DNA of 64,000 nt, taken from contig WBZZ01001465.1 in NCBI GenBank assembly GCA_019918135.1, forward strand, positions 62,001-126,000. Direction: 5' to 3'. The translations under genes were made by a program, and so were the position numbers. The number at the start of each line of letters is the position of its first letter. The stretch's first letter is position 1. Under the pieces are notes generated by a model, which saw only the letters and a program-made list of their open reading frames with translations, was not told the origin of the DNA and ran no database searches. Shown one piece after another: positions 10,102-19,820 of the stretch. Source of the stretch: Paulinella micropora (taxonomy: Eukaryota > Cercozoa > Imbricatea > Euglyphida > Paulinellidae).

Positions 10102-13100
10102 ATGGGGATGCAAATGCAATTAAACCTGGTCCCCGGCAGCTACCCGGGGTGGCTGCGCGTGTTGCTAGCCGCCTTGCTGCCGTTGCTGTTGCGCGCGTAT
10201 TGTCCGTATGACCTCTCTGTGGCTGAGCCCAGCGACTTGGTGCTGGAGCTGTCGGTGAGCGCGGCGGGCGACAACTGGACGCTGCCGGCCGCCGGCGCCA
10301 ACGGGGCCGCCACGGCTGCCAGGCGGCGCCGTCGCGCGACGGCGGCTGGTATCTGGGAGGTTTTCTGGGAGCAGGGAGGGGCTGCGCAGCAGTGCAGCGC
10401 GCTGCTGGGGCCGTGCAGCCATACTTTTACCGACGGCGGCGTGTTCTTGGTGGTCGTGCGCGGCCGGCTGCCGGCGTGGGCTATGACCTTGGACTGGCGG
10501 GCCCAGCACGGCGGCGGCGGGCGGGTAGCCTTGCGCAAAGTGCTGCAGTGGGGCGGGCTGCAGCTCGCGGCCGAGACGGGGCAACACTTCTACGGCGAGA
10601 CGGAGTTGGAGTGGCTGCCACCCCTGGACCAGTTGGACACGACGGGTTTGCAGAGCCTGGCCTTCAGCTTCGCGGGGCTGTCGCGGCCCGCGTGCTTCGA
10701 CGTGTCGGGGCTGCAGGTGCGTGCGTCGCTGACGAGCACGCATGCGGCCTTTGCGGACCCGCCGTGCCTAAAGTTTGCCAACGTCACGAGCTGGGACCTG
10801 TCGCGCGTGCTAGATACGGCGTACATGTTCCGCGGCACGCGGACCACTTCGCTGCCCGGACTGGCAAGCTGGAACATGTCGCGGGTCGTGAACGCCAGCG
10901 GCATGTTTGCAAACGCATCCCTGCTCGGGGCGGACTTGTCTCGCTGGAGGCCAGACAGCCTGCAAGACGCCAGCGGAATGCTGTCCGGCGCACCCGCGCT
11001 GGTGCAGGACCTGAGCAACTGGACAATAGCGCCCATGAACCCGCGGGCCACCGCGGCCCTATGTGAGGGCCTAACGCGCGGGTCTGTGCTGCAGAAGTCC
11101 CAGGCCCCCCGCGCGTGCATGTACAGTTGGCCTTCGCAGAGCCACTCTGGCTCAGCTTCGCGCTCCAGCTCAGCGTCAACGACCCGCTCAGTGTCGGTGT
11201 CCAGCTCGGCGTCGGTGAGCAGCTCGGCGTCGGTGTCCAGCTCGGTGTCGGTGTCCAGCTCACTGTATCTGCCGAGCTCGGTGTCAGCGTCCAGATCGGC
11301 GTCGGTGACCAGCTCGGCGTCGACGACCCGCTCAGTGTCAGTGTCTACCTCGGCATCGGTGACCAGCTCGGCATCGGTGACCAGCTCAGTGTCGGTGTCC
11401 ACCTCGGCGTCGGTGTCCAGCTCGGCGTCGGTGACCAGCTCAGTGTCGGTGTCCAGCTCGGTGTCGGTGTCCAGCTCACTGTATCTGCCGAGCTCGGCGT
11501 CGGTGTCCAGCTCGGCGTCGGTCAGCAGCTCGGCGTCGGTGTCCAGCTCGGTGTCGGTGAGCAGCTCGGCGTCGGTGTCCAGCTCAGTGTCGGTGACCAG
11601 CTCAGTGTCGGTGTCCAGCTCAGTGTCGGTGAGCAGCTCGGAGTCGGTGAGCAGCTCGGAGTCGGTGTCCAGCTCGGCGTCGGTGATCAGCTCGGTGTCA
11701 GTGTCCAGCTCGGAGTCGGTGTCCAGCTCGGAGTCGGTGACCAGCTCGGCGTCGGTGACTGGCTCAGCGTCGGTGTCCAATTCAGTGTCGGTGTCCAACT
11801 CAGTGTCGGTGTCCAGCTCGGCGTCAGTGAGCAGCTCGGTGTCAGTGAGCAGCTCGGTGTCGGTGACCAGCTCGGCGTCGGTATCCAACTCAGTGTCGGT
11901 GACCAACTCGGCGTCGGTGTCCAACTCAGTGTCGGTGACCAACTCGGCGTCGCTGACCAACTCGGCGTCGCTGACCAGCTCGGCGTCAATAACCAGCTCG
12001 GCGTCGGTGACCAGCTCGGTGTCGGTGAGCAGCTCGGTGTCGGTGACTGGCTCGGCGTCGGTATCCAACTCAGTGTCGGTGACCAACTCGGCGTCGCTGA
12101 CCAACTCGGCGTCGCTGACCAGCTCGGCGTCGGTGACCAGCTCGGCGTCGGTGAGCAGCTCGGTGTCAGTGAGCAGCTCGGTGTCGGTGACCAGATCAGT
12201 GTCGGTGACCAACTCGGCGTCGGTGACCAACTCGGCGTCGGTGAGCAGATCGGCGTCGGTGTCCAACTCCAACTCAGTGTCGGTGAGCAGCTCGGTGTCC
12301 AGCTCAGTGTCGCTGACCCGCTCGGTGTCGGTGAGCAGCTCGGTGTCGGTGCCTTTGTCTAGGTCGCCATCTGTGTCTAGCTCGCCGACCAACTCTGCCA
12401 CGCAGACGCCGACCGGCTCGGCTTCGGTCACCGTTTCGACCACGCCGTCGTGGTTCTGCGCCAGCAACTACGCCCTGGACCTGTTCTTTGACAACACCGG
12501 GACCTTGGCAGACAACTTCGTTACTAACCCCAGCAGCGGTTGGAGCATTTCTGGGATCACGAATCCGACGACTGCATATATGGCTATGGATAAAGACAAC
12601 CTGACAAAGTATATCGGTTTTCTCCCGGAAGACTACATCGTACAGTACGCGTACAATGCCAGCAGCAACATATACTATTGTCAAACTACACAAATACCGC
12701 ACACAATTCTGAACGCGCCGGCGAATGTTTCAGGTTCCGTCACGGGACAGGCACTGTACCTGAGGTCTTCAACAACAGCTGCCAGGCTCGGCCCGCTGGG
12801 TATTTGCTCCACTATACCAGGCACCTTTCTGGAATACGGGGGCCCAGCACAGCTATACATTGCGGGCTCTAACGATAGCGTCAGCTGGTACTACGTAGCT
12901 TATCTCAACAATACCAACGTAGACCTGGACGGGGGGCGCGTCAATACCGGCACCACTCCTTTCTGCAAACAATCGAATGCTCTGGAGCTTGCGACGCCTT
13001 ATCAGTACTACTTGAACTATAAGATAATCGTCCCAGTGATGTTTTACAAGTTGCCCACGAGCGGACCGTTTGGGGTAGGTTGCGCTAGCGGCTATTTCCG

Positions 13101-14109
13101 CGGTAATATGCACCTAAATGTTCTGCAGCTCACAGTCTACCACCCGACGTGGTGTGCTTCGGCCTCGACCTCCGTCTCGACAACGAGTTCAGTGACGCCA
13201 ACCCGCACGTCGTCCCCGAGGAGCTCCTCTCCGAGCCCAACCAAATCGGTCACGCCGACCATTTCGGTCACGCAGACCAACTCGGCCACGCCGACCATTT
13301 CCGTCACGCCAACCCGCTCGCCATCGCAGACCCCAAGCCTAACCTACACACCGACCAGAAGCCCGTGCCCGCCCGGCAGCAGCTCGGGTGGCGGCACGTG
13401 CATAGATAATGACGAGTGCGCGGAGAGTAGCCTGAACGGTAACAGCTGGATTTGCGGGTCGTGCGCGAGCCCTTCACCTTGTTGGAATTGTGATGGGTTC
13501 GGCTTTCCGTGCTCGACCTGCGTAAACAGGGATGTGCTCGCGACGGCGGGGGTCACCCGAGAGTGCCTCCACTGGTTTGATGGCAAAGTTAAGCTGCGCA
13601 TAGCGTCCTCTATGATGTACTGCGTGGCGAATGACGGCGGGGCCGCCGGCAGCCGCTTTTATATCGTAACAAGCGGAGCTTGTCCTGATAACTTTTACTC
13701 GTCCACTATCCTTCCCAGTCAATGGCAAAGCTTTCGGCTCTCGCCGACCCGCTACTTTTATTCAAATTATAATAGCAACGGTGATCAGTGGGTTTTCTTC
13801 TCAACTACGGCGCCAACCAGCGCGAACAGCAACTTCTTTTTTGCGACGAACTTGACCAAAGCAGGCACCACGCGAGACGGTTCTGTTATGAAGTATGAGT
13901 TGCGCTACTACTTGGGTTCGACTATGACGCCGTACTGCGTTATGTGGCGGGTTTATGGTACGAGTACCTACGACAGTGGCCTGTTTATTTATGACTGCCG
14001 TTATTGCCCCCACATGTTAACCCCCCCTACAGACTATAGTGGCAATTGGGCTAGCCGAACTACTGCCGCGCCAGTGATTGGGTGCCTGTTCTACATGACT
14101 GCTACGTAA
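10102..14109 (+). CDS. Large secreted surface protein: DUF285/BspA-type region, Ser-rich stalk, EGF-type end
   Basis: About 1335 residues, likely exported. A hydrophobic signal follows the start ([14 protein letters not shown]). Residues about 220-330 carry DUF285/BspA-like units ([42 protein letters not shown]), an extracellular fold found in adhesins. Residues about 350-770 are a Ser-Val/Ala stalk. Next come a Cys-containing domain with a stretch like discoidin domains ([20 protein letters not shown]), a Thr/Ser/Pro linker, an EGF-Ca-like segment ([11 protein letters not shown]) and a Cys-rich end. No C-terminal membrane helix or GPI signal is clear. Stop is TAA. It is the most complete of three paralogs; the one at 14281 lacks the DUF285 block and the one at 16168 is cut. 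Confidence 0.85.
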   Translation: MGMQMQLNLVPGSYPGWLRVLLAALLPLLLRAYCPYDLSVAEPSDLVLELSVSAAGDNWTLPAAGANGAATAARRRRRATAAGIWEVFWEQGGAAQQCSALLGPCSHTFTDGGVFLVVVRGRLPAWAMTLDWRAQHGGGGRVALRKVLQWGGLQLAAETGQHFYGETELEWLPPLDQLDTTGLQSLAFSFAGLSRPACFDVSGLQVRASLTSTHAAFADPPCLKFANVTSWDLSRVLDTAYMFRGTRTTSLPGLASWNMSRVVNASGMFANASLLGADLSRWRPDSLQDASGMLSGAPALVQDLSNWTIAPMNPRATAALCEGLTRGSVLQKSQAPRACMYSWPSQSHSGSASRSSSASTTRSVSVSSSASVSSSASVSSSVSVSSSLYLPSSVSASRSASVTSSASTTRSVSVSTSASVTSSASVTSSVSVSTSASVSSSASVTSSVSVSSSVSVSSSLYLPSSASVSSSASVSSSASVSSSVSVSSSASVSSSVSVTSSVSVSSSVSVSSSESVSSSESVSSSASVISSVSVSSSESVSSSESVTSSASVTGSASVSNSVSVSNSVSVSSSASVSSSVSVSSSVSVTSSASVSNSVSVTNSASVSNSVSVTNSASLTNSASLTSSASITSSASVTSSVSVSSSVSVTGSASVSNSVSVTNSASLTNSASLTSSASVTSSASVSSSVSVSSSVSVTRSVSVTNSASVTNSASVSRSASVSNSNSVSVSSSVSSSVSLTRSVSVSSSVSVPLSRSPSVSSSPTNSATQTPTGSASVTVSTTPSWFCASNYALDLFFDNTGTLADNFVTNPSSGWSISGITNPTTAYMAMDKDNLTKYIGFLPEDYIVQYAYNASSNIYYCQTTQIPHTILNAPANVSGSVTGQALYLRSSTTAARLGPLGICSTIPGTFLEYGGPAQLYIAGSNDSVSWYYVAYLNNTNVDLDGGRVNTGTTPFCKQSNALELATPYQYYLNYKIIVPVMFYKLPTSGPFGVGCASGYFRGNMHLNVLQLTVYHPTWCASASTSVSTTSSVTPTRTSSPRSSSPSPTKSVTPTISVTQTNSATPTISVTPTRSPSQTPSLTYTPTRSPCPPGSSSGGGTCIDNDECAESSLNGNSWICGSCASPSPCWNCDGFGFPCSTCVNRDVLATAGVTRECLHWFDGKVKLRIASSMMYCVANDGGAAGSRFYIVTSGACPDNFYSSTILPSQWQSFRLSPTRYFYSNYNSNGDQWVFFSTTAPTSANSNFFFATNLTKAGTTRDGSVMKYELRYYLGSTMTPYCVMWRVYGTSTYDSGLFIYDCRYCPHMLTPPTDYSGNWASRTTAAPVIGCLFYMTAT
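11160..12365 (+). repeat. Coding minisatellite (Ser-rich stalk)
   Basis: About 65 imperfect tandem copies of an 18-base unit of the type TCGGTGTCGGTGTCCAGC, encoding S-V/A-S-V-S/T-S. The unit has no stop in several frames, which creates long artificial open frames on both strands. Unit length is a multiple of three, so copy-number change keeps the frame and should alter stalk length between strains. The stalk is likely O-glycosylated. Confidence 0.85.
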
Positions 14110-14229
14110 TCGCACGGAAAGCTAGGACTGCGGAAGATTCTGTGTGCGCGACAGGCGGATACCTCCTAGTCAACATTTATTAAAGGATGTACAGTGGGAT
14201 CATCAAAAAGAGCCCTGAGAGAGAGAGAG

Positions 14230-14280
14230 AGACAGGGGGGACGGGGCTGGGGTACATATAGTAATATCTATAGAAGAGAG
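14230..14280 (+). promoter_or_regulatory. TATA-type promoter of the second surface-protein gene
   Basis: GGGGCTGGGGTACATATAGT is followed by AATATCTATAGAAGAGAG and the ATG at 14281. Spacing and sequence match the promoters at 10071 and 16131. Confidence 0.55.
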
Positions 14281-15519
14281 ATGCAGTTTAATATATTTTC
14301 TTGTAGCTTCGGCTCCTTGGGGTGGCCGCGCGTGTTGCTATCCGCCTTGCTGCCATTGCTCTTGCACGCGTATTGCCCGTATGATCCCTCTGAGGCTACG
14401 CCAGGCGACCTGGTGCTGGAGCTGTCGGTGAGCGCGGCGGGCGACAACTGGACGCTGCCCGCCGCCGGCGCGCCCGCGCTGGTGCAGAACCTGAACAACT
14501 GGACCATAGCGCCCATGGAACCGGAGGCCACCGCGGCCTTCTGCGAGGGCCTAGCGCGCGGGTCTGTACTGCAAAAGTCCCAGGCTCCCCGAGCGTGCAT
14601 AGACAGCTGGACTTCCCAGAGCCCTTCTGCTTCGTCTTCGCGCTCTAGCTTGCCGTCTCTGTCGAGCTCGGCGTCGCCGTCCAGCTCGGAATCGCCGACC
14701 AGCTCGGTGTCGCTGTCCAGCTCGGTGTCGCCGACCAGCACGGTGTCGCTGTCCAGCTCGGTGTCGCTGACCAGCTCGGTGTCGCTGTCCAGCTCGGTGT
14801 CGCTGTCCAGCTCGGTGTCGCTGTCCAGCTCGGTGTCGCGGACCGGTTCGGCTTCGCCGACCAGCTCGATGTTGCGGACCGGTTCGGATTCGCTATCCAG
14901 CTCTGCGTTGCTGACAGGCTCGGTCTCGATGTCTGGCTCGGTGTCGCTGTCCAGCTCGGTGTCGCGGACCGGTTCGGCGTCGCTGACCAGTTCGGCGTCC
15001 GTGTCGGGGTCGGTGTCCGTGTCGGGGTCGGTGTCGGTGACGGGCTCGAGCTCTCGGTCTCTGTCCAGCTCAGTGTCATCCACTGCCTCGGCCACTACCA
15101 GCTTAACACAAAGCCTTTCAATGACGCCGTCTCCAGATCTGAACGAGTGCGCACGTCCCAACAATGGGGGCTGCGGCGCCAACGGGATTTGCACAAATAC
15201 CCTAGGTTCCTTTTACTGCACCTGCAATACTGGTTATACTCGGGCCGGCCCCAAGACCCTAACGTCGCCGAGCAACCTATACAACTGGGTCGTAGGCGTT
15301 AGTAGTACGTCCAGCGGTTCGGCGAGCAGTGCCACTGACGGTAATTTTGGTACTAATTGGCAGTCGGCCGCGGGAGTATATAGTACTACTATGGGTGCTA
15401 GCAATAGCGGCGCCGACTGGACCTACCTGGGAACTAGCCCTGCCTGGAGCGTTTGGAACCCTTGGGGCAAAACACAAACCATGACCTTGAGCCTAGCACA
15501 AGCAATGGCAAGTTACTAA
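14281..15519 (+). CDS. Second surface-protein paralog, short form with EGF-Ca domain
   Basis: About 412 residues. The ATG at 14281 follows the shared promoter and is preferred over upstream in-frame codons. A signal-type hydrophobic start is followed by [19 protein letters not shown], where the sequence jumps straight from the N-terminal domain to the segment that follows the DUF285 units in the paralog, so about 690 bases are missing. The two sides share CCGGCGC, suggesting a microhomology deletion that kept the frame. A Ser-rich stalk (about residues 120-280) and an EGF-Ca domain (DLNECARPNNGGCGANGIC) follow. The final 80 residues resemble the start of a discoidin-like domain and end early at TAA, so the C-terminus is probably truncated. 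Confidence 0.75.
   Translation: MQFNIFSCSFGSLGWPRVLLSALLPLLLHAYCPYDPSEATPGDLVLELSVSAAGDNWTLPAAGAPALVQNLNNWTIAPMEPEATAAFCEGLARGSVLQKSQAPRACIDSWTSQSPSASSSRSSLPSLSSSASPSSSESPTSSVSLSSSVSPTSTVSLSSSVSLTSSVSLSSSVSLSSSVSLSSSVSRTGSASPTSSMLRTGSDSLSSSALLTGSVSMSGSVSLSSSVSRTGSASLTSSASVSGSVSVSGSVSVTGSSSRSLSSSVSSTASATTSLTQSLSMTPSPDLNECARPNNGGCGANGICTNTLGSFYCTCNTGYTRAGPKTLTSPSNLYNWVVGVSSTSSGSASSATDGNFGTNWQSAAGVYSTTMGASNSGADWTYLGTSPAWSVWNPWGKTQTMTLSLAQAMASY
14643..15085 (+). repeat. Ser-rich coding minisatellite of the second paralog
   Basis: Tandem 18-base units of the type TCGGTGTCGCTGTCCAGC, encoding S-V-S-L-S-S. About 24 copies, diverged from the array in the first paralog by a CTG/GTG change in most units. 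Frame-preserving. Confidence 0.75.
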
Positions 15520-15980
15520 GCGTAGGTTCCTTACACTTTTCAATGTAAATACCGTCGTTTTTCTGCTCTTGTCTCCACACGTATATTATAGCGAGCTGAA
15601 CTAAGTAAACAAACGCAAGAGCGGTGGTAGGAAGAAACGTACACAGAGCCCACACACGACGGGACCAGGGGGTGCGGGCGAACAGCGCTTGCGGGTATAC
15701 AACGCATAAGGTCACCCACACCACGGCCGGCAAGCCCAGACCAAACCAAAACAATACCAAGTACACAATGCAAAAGGCCAGTTGTGTTTGGGTAAGATCC
15801 GCAGCACGCTGTGTGTGCCCCGGCTCGAAGACAGGAGGGATATTTCCAAAGATTGTCCGCAGCTGGGCAGTCGTCAGAAATTGCACGTTGTGTTGGCTGT
15901 CAATCAGGCACGCCCTCAATCACCAAAACACGACCCCGGCAAAACACATTGTGGCTAGCATGGTGGTTGTACCTAATCAT
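15434..15980 (-). pseudogene. Divergent partner gene, copy 2 (membrane tail kept, N-terminal part deleted)
   Basis: The ATG at 15980-15978 starts MIRYNHHASHNVFCRGRVLV, matching copy 1 (9856). Soon after, at IEG, about 220 bases present in copy 1 are missing; both sides carry AGGGCG, so a microhomology deletion is likely, and it leaves the two parts in different frames. The downstream part (RACLIDSQHNVQFLTTAQLR to PPVFEP) continues into two or three hydrophobic helices (FCIVYLVLFWFGLGLPAVVW, VWALCTFLPTTALAFVYLVQ), showing what copy 1 has lost. An unnoticed exon start could still make it functional. Its 3' end overlaps the surface-protein gene tail-to-tail. Confidence 0.6.
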
Positions 15981-16114
15981 TTACCTTTTTTTCTGAGTTT
16001 CAAAAAGAAGAGCACTGCCCTGCCCTTGCATTCCCTCCGTTCCCTTCACCCCCCCTCCTCCTCCAGTTCTCCCTACCCAACCCCTCGCCCAATCAGTCAG
16101 TCAGTCAGGGAGGA

Positions 16115-16167
16115 GGGGAGGGGCTGGGGGTACATTTAGCAAATATTTGTACAGCAAAGAGATAAAG
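16115..16167 (+). promoter_or_regulatory. TATA-like promoter of the third surface-protein copy
   Basis: GGGGCTGGGGGTACATTTAG, then CAAATATTTGTACAGCAAAG and the ATG at 16168. The TATA element is weaker (TACATTTA) than in the two paralogs, in keeping with loss of the gene behind it. Confidence 0.45.
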
Positions 16168-16565
16168 ATGATGACGATACAGTTGAACCTAGTTCCCGGC
16201 AGCCTCCCAGGGTGGCCGCGCGTGTGGCTGGCGGCCTTGCTGCCGTTGCTGTTGCACGCGTATTGTCCGTATGACCCCTCTGTGGCTACGCCCGGCGACT
16301 TGGTGTTGGAGCTGTCGGTGAGCGCGGCGGGTGACAACTGGACGCTGCCGGCCGCCGGCGCCAACGGGGCCGCCACGGCTCGACGGCGCCGTCGCACGAC
16401 AGCCGCCAGTGTCTGGGAGGTTTTTTGGGAGCAGGGAGGGGCCGCGCAGCAGTGCAGCGCGCAGCTGGGGCCGTGCAGCCACACTTTTACCGACGGGGGC
16501 GTGTTCTTGGTAGTAGTGCGCGGCCGGCTGCCGGCGTGGGCTATGACTTTGGATTGGCGGGACAC
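16168..16565 (+). pseudogene. Third surface-protein copy, truncated by a rearrangement
   Basis: From the ATG at 16168 the product matches the first paralog (signal, [50 protein letters not shown]) for about 130 residues. At about 16562 the similarity stops, and the sequence beyond reads as the 3' part of a minus-strand gene (16909-16541). The plus frame continues to 16941 only as Arg-rich antisense sequence. DUF285 units, stalk and C-terminal domains are absent, so this is a 5' gene fragment joined to foreign sequence. Confidence 0.7.
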
Positions 16566-16909
16566 CCGTACTCTACCTCCCACGCCAGAAACCAGGCGGC
16601 GCGGCTGTCGCTGGCCACTTCTTGGTCGTGCCACTGCACGCGCGCGCCCGCCTCGACCGAGCCGCCACCTCTGCGGGCCTCGCGGACCGCGGTGGCGCGC
16701 GACTCGTACTCGGTGGGCCAGTACGACACCACCAGGACAGACCCCACGGGCGGGCCATCGCGCAGCTCGCGCACGTCGAAGCCGTGCGCCTTGGCCCTGC
16801 GCGTCTGCTTCGCGCATTCTCCTCCTCCCGGCTGTCCGGCTGCTGGCTGGGCGAACTCGCGCGACGGTCTGGAGTGCATCTTTACTGTGGATGGACGCTT
16901 GGCTTTCAT
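16541..16909 (-). CDS. Unknown small protein, 3' end cut by the rearrangement
   Basis: The ATG at 16909-16907 opens a frame of 122 codons. The first 115 residues look like a real protein (VGSVLVVSYWPTEYESRAT, RVQWHDQEVASDSRAAWFLA), with a basic N-terminus (MKAKRPSTVKMHSRPSR) of the nuclear or nucleic-acid-binding sort. The last residues fall in antisense of the surface-protein fragment, so the natural C-terminus is lost at about 16562. No family recognised. Confidence 0.5.
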   Translation of the reverse strand: MKAKRPSTVKMHSRPSREFAQPAAGQPGGGECAKQTRRAKAHGFDVRELRDGPPVGSVLVVSYWPTEYESRATAVREARRGGGSVEAGARVQWHDQEVASDSRAAWFLAWEVEYGCPANPKS

Positions 16910-17425
16910 GGCAAACTACACGCAAAAAACAAACTTTCTGAGTGTCTTTGTTTTTTGGGCCCTGCCTTGGACTCTACCCCTACCCCCGTCTCTCCCCTCT
17001 GGCCGGCCCCCCCCCCCAAAAAAAAGAAGTTCATGCGCGCAGGGCCACTGGTGTGGTTTGTCAAGTGGACGGGGGGGGGGGGCCGGGTGTGGTTAGCCCT
17101 TGAAGGGAAGGAAGCATCACGCGTCTTTTGTGTTGTGCAATCGTGCCACAAAAGAAAAACCTACTTGTGGCCGCTGGCAGGCATGTGTATGTGTGTGTGT
17201 GTTTGTGTTTTTGTGAATTGACTGTCGAGAGGCCCCAAGCACTTTCCTGAATTGTTGGCTGGCTTGCCTACCCTTTCTTGTTTCTTTTTTAGTGTCGACA
17301 GTCTTTCATTTTCCCTGGTTTTTCTTTTTGTCGGCTCAGCGCATGCACACGAGGTCAGGTCGAGCCTCGCAAAGGGCGAACCCAAGAAAAAGCCGCGCCG
17401 CGGGCCACGCCATGCGCCAGAGATC

Positions 17426-18185
17426 ATGCCACCGTGCGAGGAGCTGCGCACCAACGTCGTGCCGCTGTGGGAAGCACACAATCACCACACGTACCCGCTT
17501 GATCTCGTCCTGGCCGCGCTGGCAGGCGACGGAGCCGCAAACCGTGACCAATTTCGCCTGCTCGACAAACGGGAAAAGCGCGTAGTGGCCTGGTGCAAGG
17601 CCGCCGCCGAGTGTAACCTGCCCTACTGCGAAAACCGCAGGGACGGGCGGCGAGTACGTCGAGGAAAAGGGCGAAGAAGAAGAAGAAGAAGAAGAAGAAG
17701 AAGAAGAAGAAAAAGAAGAAGAAGAAGAAGACGAAGAGGACGGAGATGAAGAGGACGAAGACAGCTCCTCGCACGGCGGCGACAAAGGGGACGGAGGGAA
17801 CGGCGGCGACCTTGCTAGGCCCGCGTGCCTGCGCGGGAGGCTGGACTCCTCGCACCGGAGCCATTGCCTCTGCGGTGAGGGCATCAGTGACTTATCCGTG
17901 CTTGAACACGTGCCGAGCGGACGTGTCTTCTTTGTCTGCAACCTTTGCGCGCGCAAATTCGGGCGCAAACCACGGCCGGCAGCGCCGGCAGTGCCGGCAG
18001 TGCCACCGCGCAAGCGCCGCCGCCTGCCGACAGCGGCGACGGCGGAGTTGTCTTCCTCGCTGGCAGAGGGTGTCAGGCAGCTGGAGGAGCGCTCTGGAGA
18101 CAACACTACGATCCGGCGGCTGGGGCTGGTCCTGCAGGCGCTGTGCCTGCTCGGAGAAGCGTTGGCCCAAGCAGTGGAACCTTGA
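17426..18185 (+). CDS. Acidic-tract protein with a Cys-pair C-terminal region (nuclear type, unknown)
   Basis: The ATG at 17426 starts MPPCEELRTNVVPLWEAHNH. The first frame runs to AAE and the second begins WTGGEYVEEKGEEEE; a 28-base GT-AG intron at 17613-17640 joins them exactly. The product is then about 243 residues: a helical N-terminal domain (residues 1-70), an acidic tract of Glu/Asp (about 75-105), and a region with CLCGEG and FVCNLCARKF, two Cys pairs that could bind zinc, followed by a basic patch (PRKRRRLP) like a nuclear localisation signal and a C-terminal amphipathic helix. Acidic tract plus zinc pair and basic patch fit a chromatin or RNA-associated protein, but no family is recognised. 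Stop is TGA. Confidence 0.6.
17613..17640 (+). other. Candidate 28-base intron in the acidic-tract gene
   Basis: Begins GTAACCTGCC and ends AACCGCAG. Its removal joins the N-terminal frame to the Glu-rich frame without changing any other residue. Confidence 0.6.
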
Positions 18186-18589
18186 CACACGCCAACACCT
18201 CGCCTCCCCGACGTTTCCCACCCTCCCCGTTCCCCCGTCCCCCCCCCCCCCGAAGTTCCCATTCCCCTGGAAAAGAAAGGAAAAAGAAGGCGTGCAGGAA
18301 ATAGAAAAGGACGCAGGAAAAAGGTAGGAAGAGAAAAGCAAAAGACACTGTGTGCGCCCCATAAACTCCCCAAAAAAAGGAAACAAGTCCCGGAGTTTCA
18401 TCCTTGGGGAGCGGGAACAGGAGGGGGAATGGAGAGAGAGAGAGAGAGAGTCAGGAGGGTTTTGAGAGCGAAAAAAGAAACCGGGCCTCCGGTGTGGCAT
18501 AATAAGGGGGGAGGGGCTTGCTGGGCAGATGCAAGGATTTTTTTTTTTAAAGCTCTCTTCCGGTCACAGACAAAAAAAAAAGAAAGACT

Positions 18590-19820
18590 ATGTTTACAAG
18601 GAAAACCTCGCGTCGTCGGGGTTACAGCCAAGTGTCTACAGGAAGTCAAGGCACGGGACCATCACACACGGACCGTCAAAAGACATCCCAGTTCGTCTGG
18701 GATGTTCTGGGTAAGTGGCTTAGGGCCTGGCTGCAGGAGCTCGCGTACTTCGCCAGGTGGAACCCCGTGTCGCTGTCACTGTCGCGCATCGCTTTCGTGG
18801 GCATCTACACTGCCATACTCACTTCGCTGTACCTGAGGGACAGCCTGCACATACCCGGCATCAGCCCGACGGTGCCGAGCAGCATCCTGACGGCGGTTAC
18901 TTTCTTTACTAGTTCGGTGTACGCCCGGGCCGAATCCCGTCGGACCCAGAACATCCGCGAATTCAACCTGTTGCTCCAGGCGTTGATGTCCCTAGCCCTA
19001 GCTCTGCACTACCGTCTGGGCGGAATGCCGGTGACGCAACCTGTAAGTAATCCCGAACCCGGGCCCGTACCGGACATGAGCGATCACTAGTACCAGGAAA
19101 GAAGAAGAACAAACCGCCACCAGCAAAAAGCGAAAGTGTCACGCCCACCAGTGGACCGCCGGTCACAGAGAACAAAACGCCAGGCACGAATAAAGACAGG
19201 GGTCTCATTGAGCGGCTCAAGAGGATCCTGGACATCCACGTCCAGGCGGGCGAGAAGGGCCGGATCCTGGACACGCACGCCAAGGAGTGCGAGAAGGGCG
19301 GGGACCGTGTGCAGCCAGACGTGCCAACCGGACATGCAGTGCGTGCACACTTCGGCGTGCCCTCTTGAAGGTAGCTTGCTGGAAATCAACAAGAGCGATT
19401 GTATCCGGACCGCGATGCTTAGTGCGCAGCTACAGCTGTCGCGGTTGCGTTTCGAAGTGTCTGAGCTGCCCGGTAATCAAGCTTGCTACTTCGAGCCCCT
19501 GCTGTTAGAGCTGGAGCAGTCCGTGCGCCGAGTGTCGGGGCACTACGTGCCCGAGATCTCGCGCGTCGTGACTATTTTTGCCTACACTTCGGTCTGGGCC
19601 TGGACTATCTACTTGCCCTTTGCCCTCATCCCGACCACGCAGAGTTACATCTCCGTCCTGGCCACCTGCTTCTCGTCGGTCTTTGTGGGCCATCACGGCC
19701 GGGGGGATTGATGACATTTACGCCCAAGAGGAGACCGTCAGCGACCACGACGTTCAGGGGTCGGTGAATTATACCACAAATGTCTTGAACAGAATCCAAG
19801 CTGCCTTCCCAGAGGAGTAA
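18590..19820 (+). CDS. Bestrophin-like (UPF0187-type) membrane protein
   Basis: Bestrophins and the related UPF0187 family are chloride or bicarbonate channels with two pairs of membrane helices. The ATG at 18590 opens a frame with helices at about LSLSRIAFVGIYTAILTSLY and TFFTSSVYARAESRRTQNI, then LLQALMSLALALHYRLGG. A 38-base intron (19043-19080, donor GTAAGT) leads to a cytosolic, charged stretch (LIERLKRILDIHVQAGEKGR), and a 28-base intron (19343-19370) leads to LLEINKSDCIRTAMLSAQLQ, then the helix pair near YTSVWAWTIYLPFALIP. A final one-base change in a run of six G (about 19702) connects to IDDIYAQEETVSDHDVQGSV and TAA. The whole is about 387 residues. Helix order and the LPFALIP signature support bestrophin; similarity is weak. 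Confidence 0.45.
19043..19080 (+). other. Candidate 38-base intron in the bestrophin-like gene
   Basis: Perfect donor GTAAGT; ends GACATGAG. Removal takes the reading from VTQP into RSLVPGKKKNKPPPAKSE, a frame that stays open for 90 codons. Confidence 0.6.
19343..19370 (+). other. Candidate 28-base intron in the bestrophin-like gene
   Basis: Begins GTGCACACTT and ends CTCTTGAAG. Removal joins DVPTGHAV to RSLLEINKSDC in frame. Confidence 0.55.

Noticed and set aside
11115-12362. Second plus-strand frame of about 415 codons across the same repeat ([12 protein letters not shown])
   Set aside because: Repeat shadow; the Ser-rich frame is continuous with the signal peptide, DUF285 and EGF-type domains.
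11160-12365. CRISPR-like array
   Set aside because: The repeats are contiguous, in frame and coding, without spacers.
10590-12467. Long minus-strand frame of about 625 codons opposite the surface-protein stalk
   Set aside because: It exists because the 18-base repeat has no stop in that frame; it encodes monotonous acidic [11 protein letters not shown] units and continues into antisense of conserved domains.
16566-16941. C-terminal 125 residues of the third surface-protein copy
   Set aside because: Arg-rich antisense of the minus-strand gene; no similarity to the paralogs.
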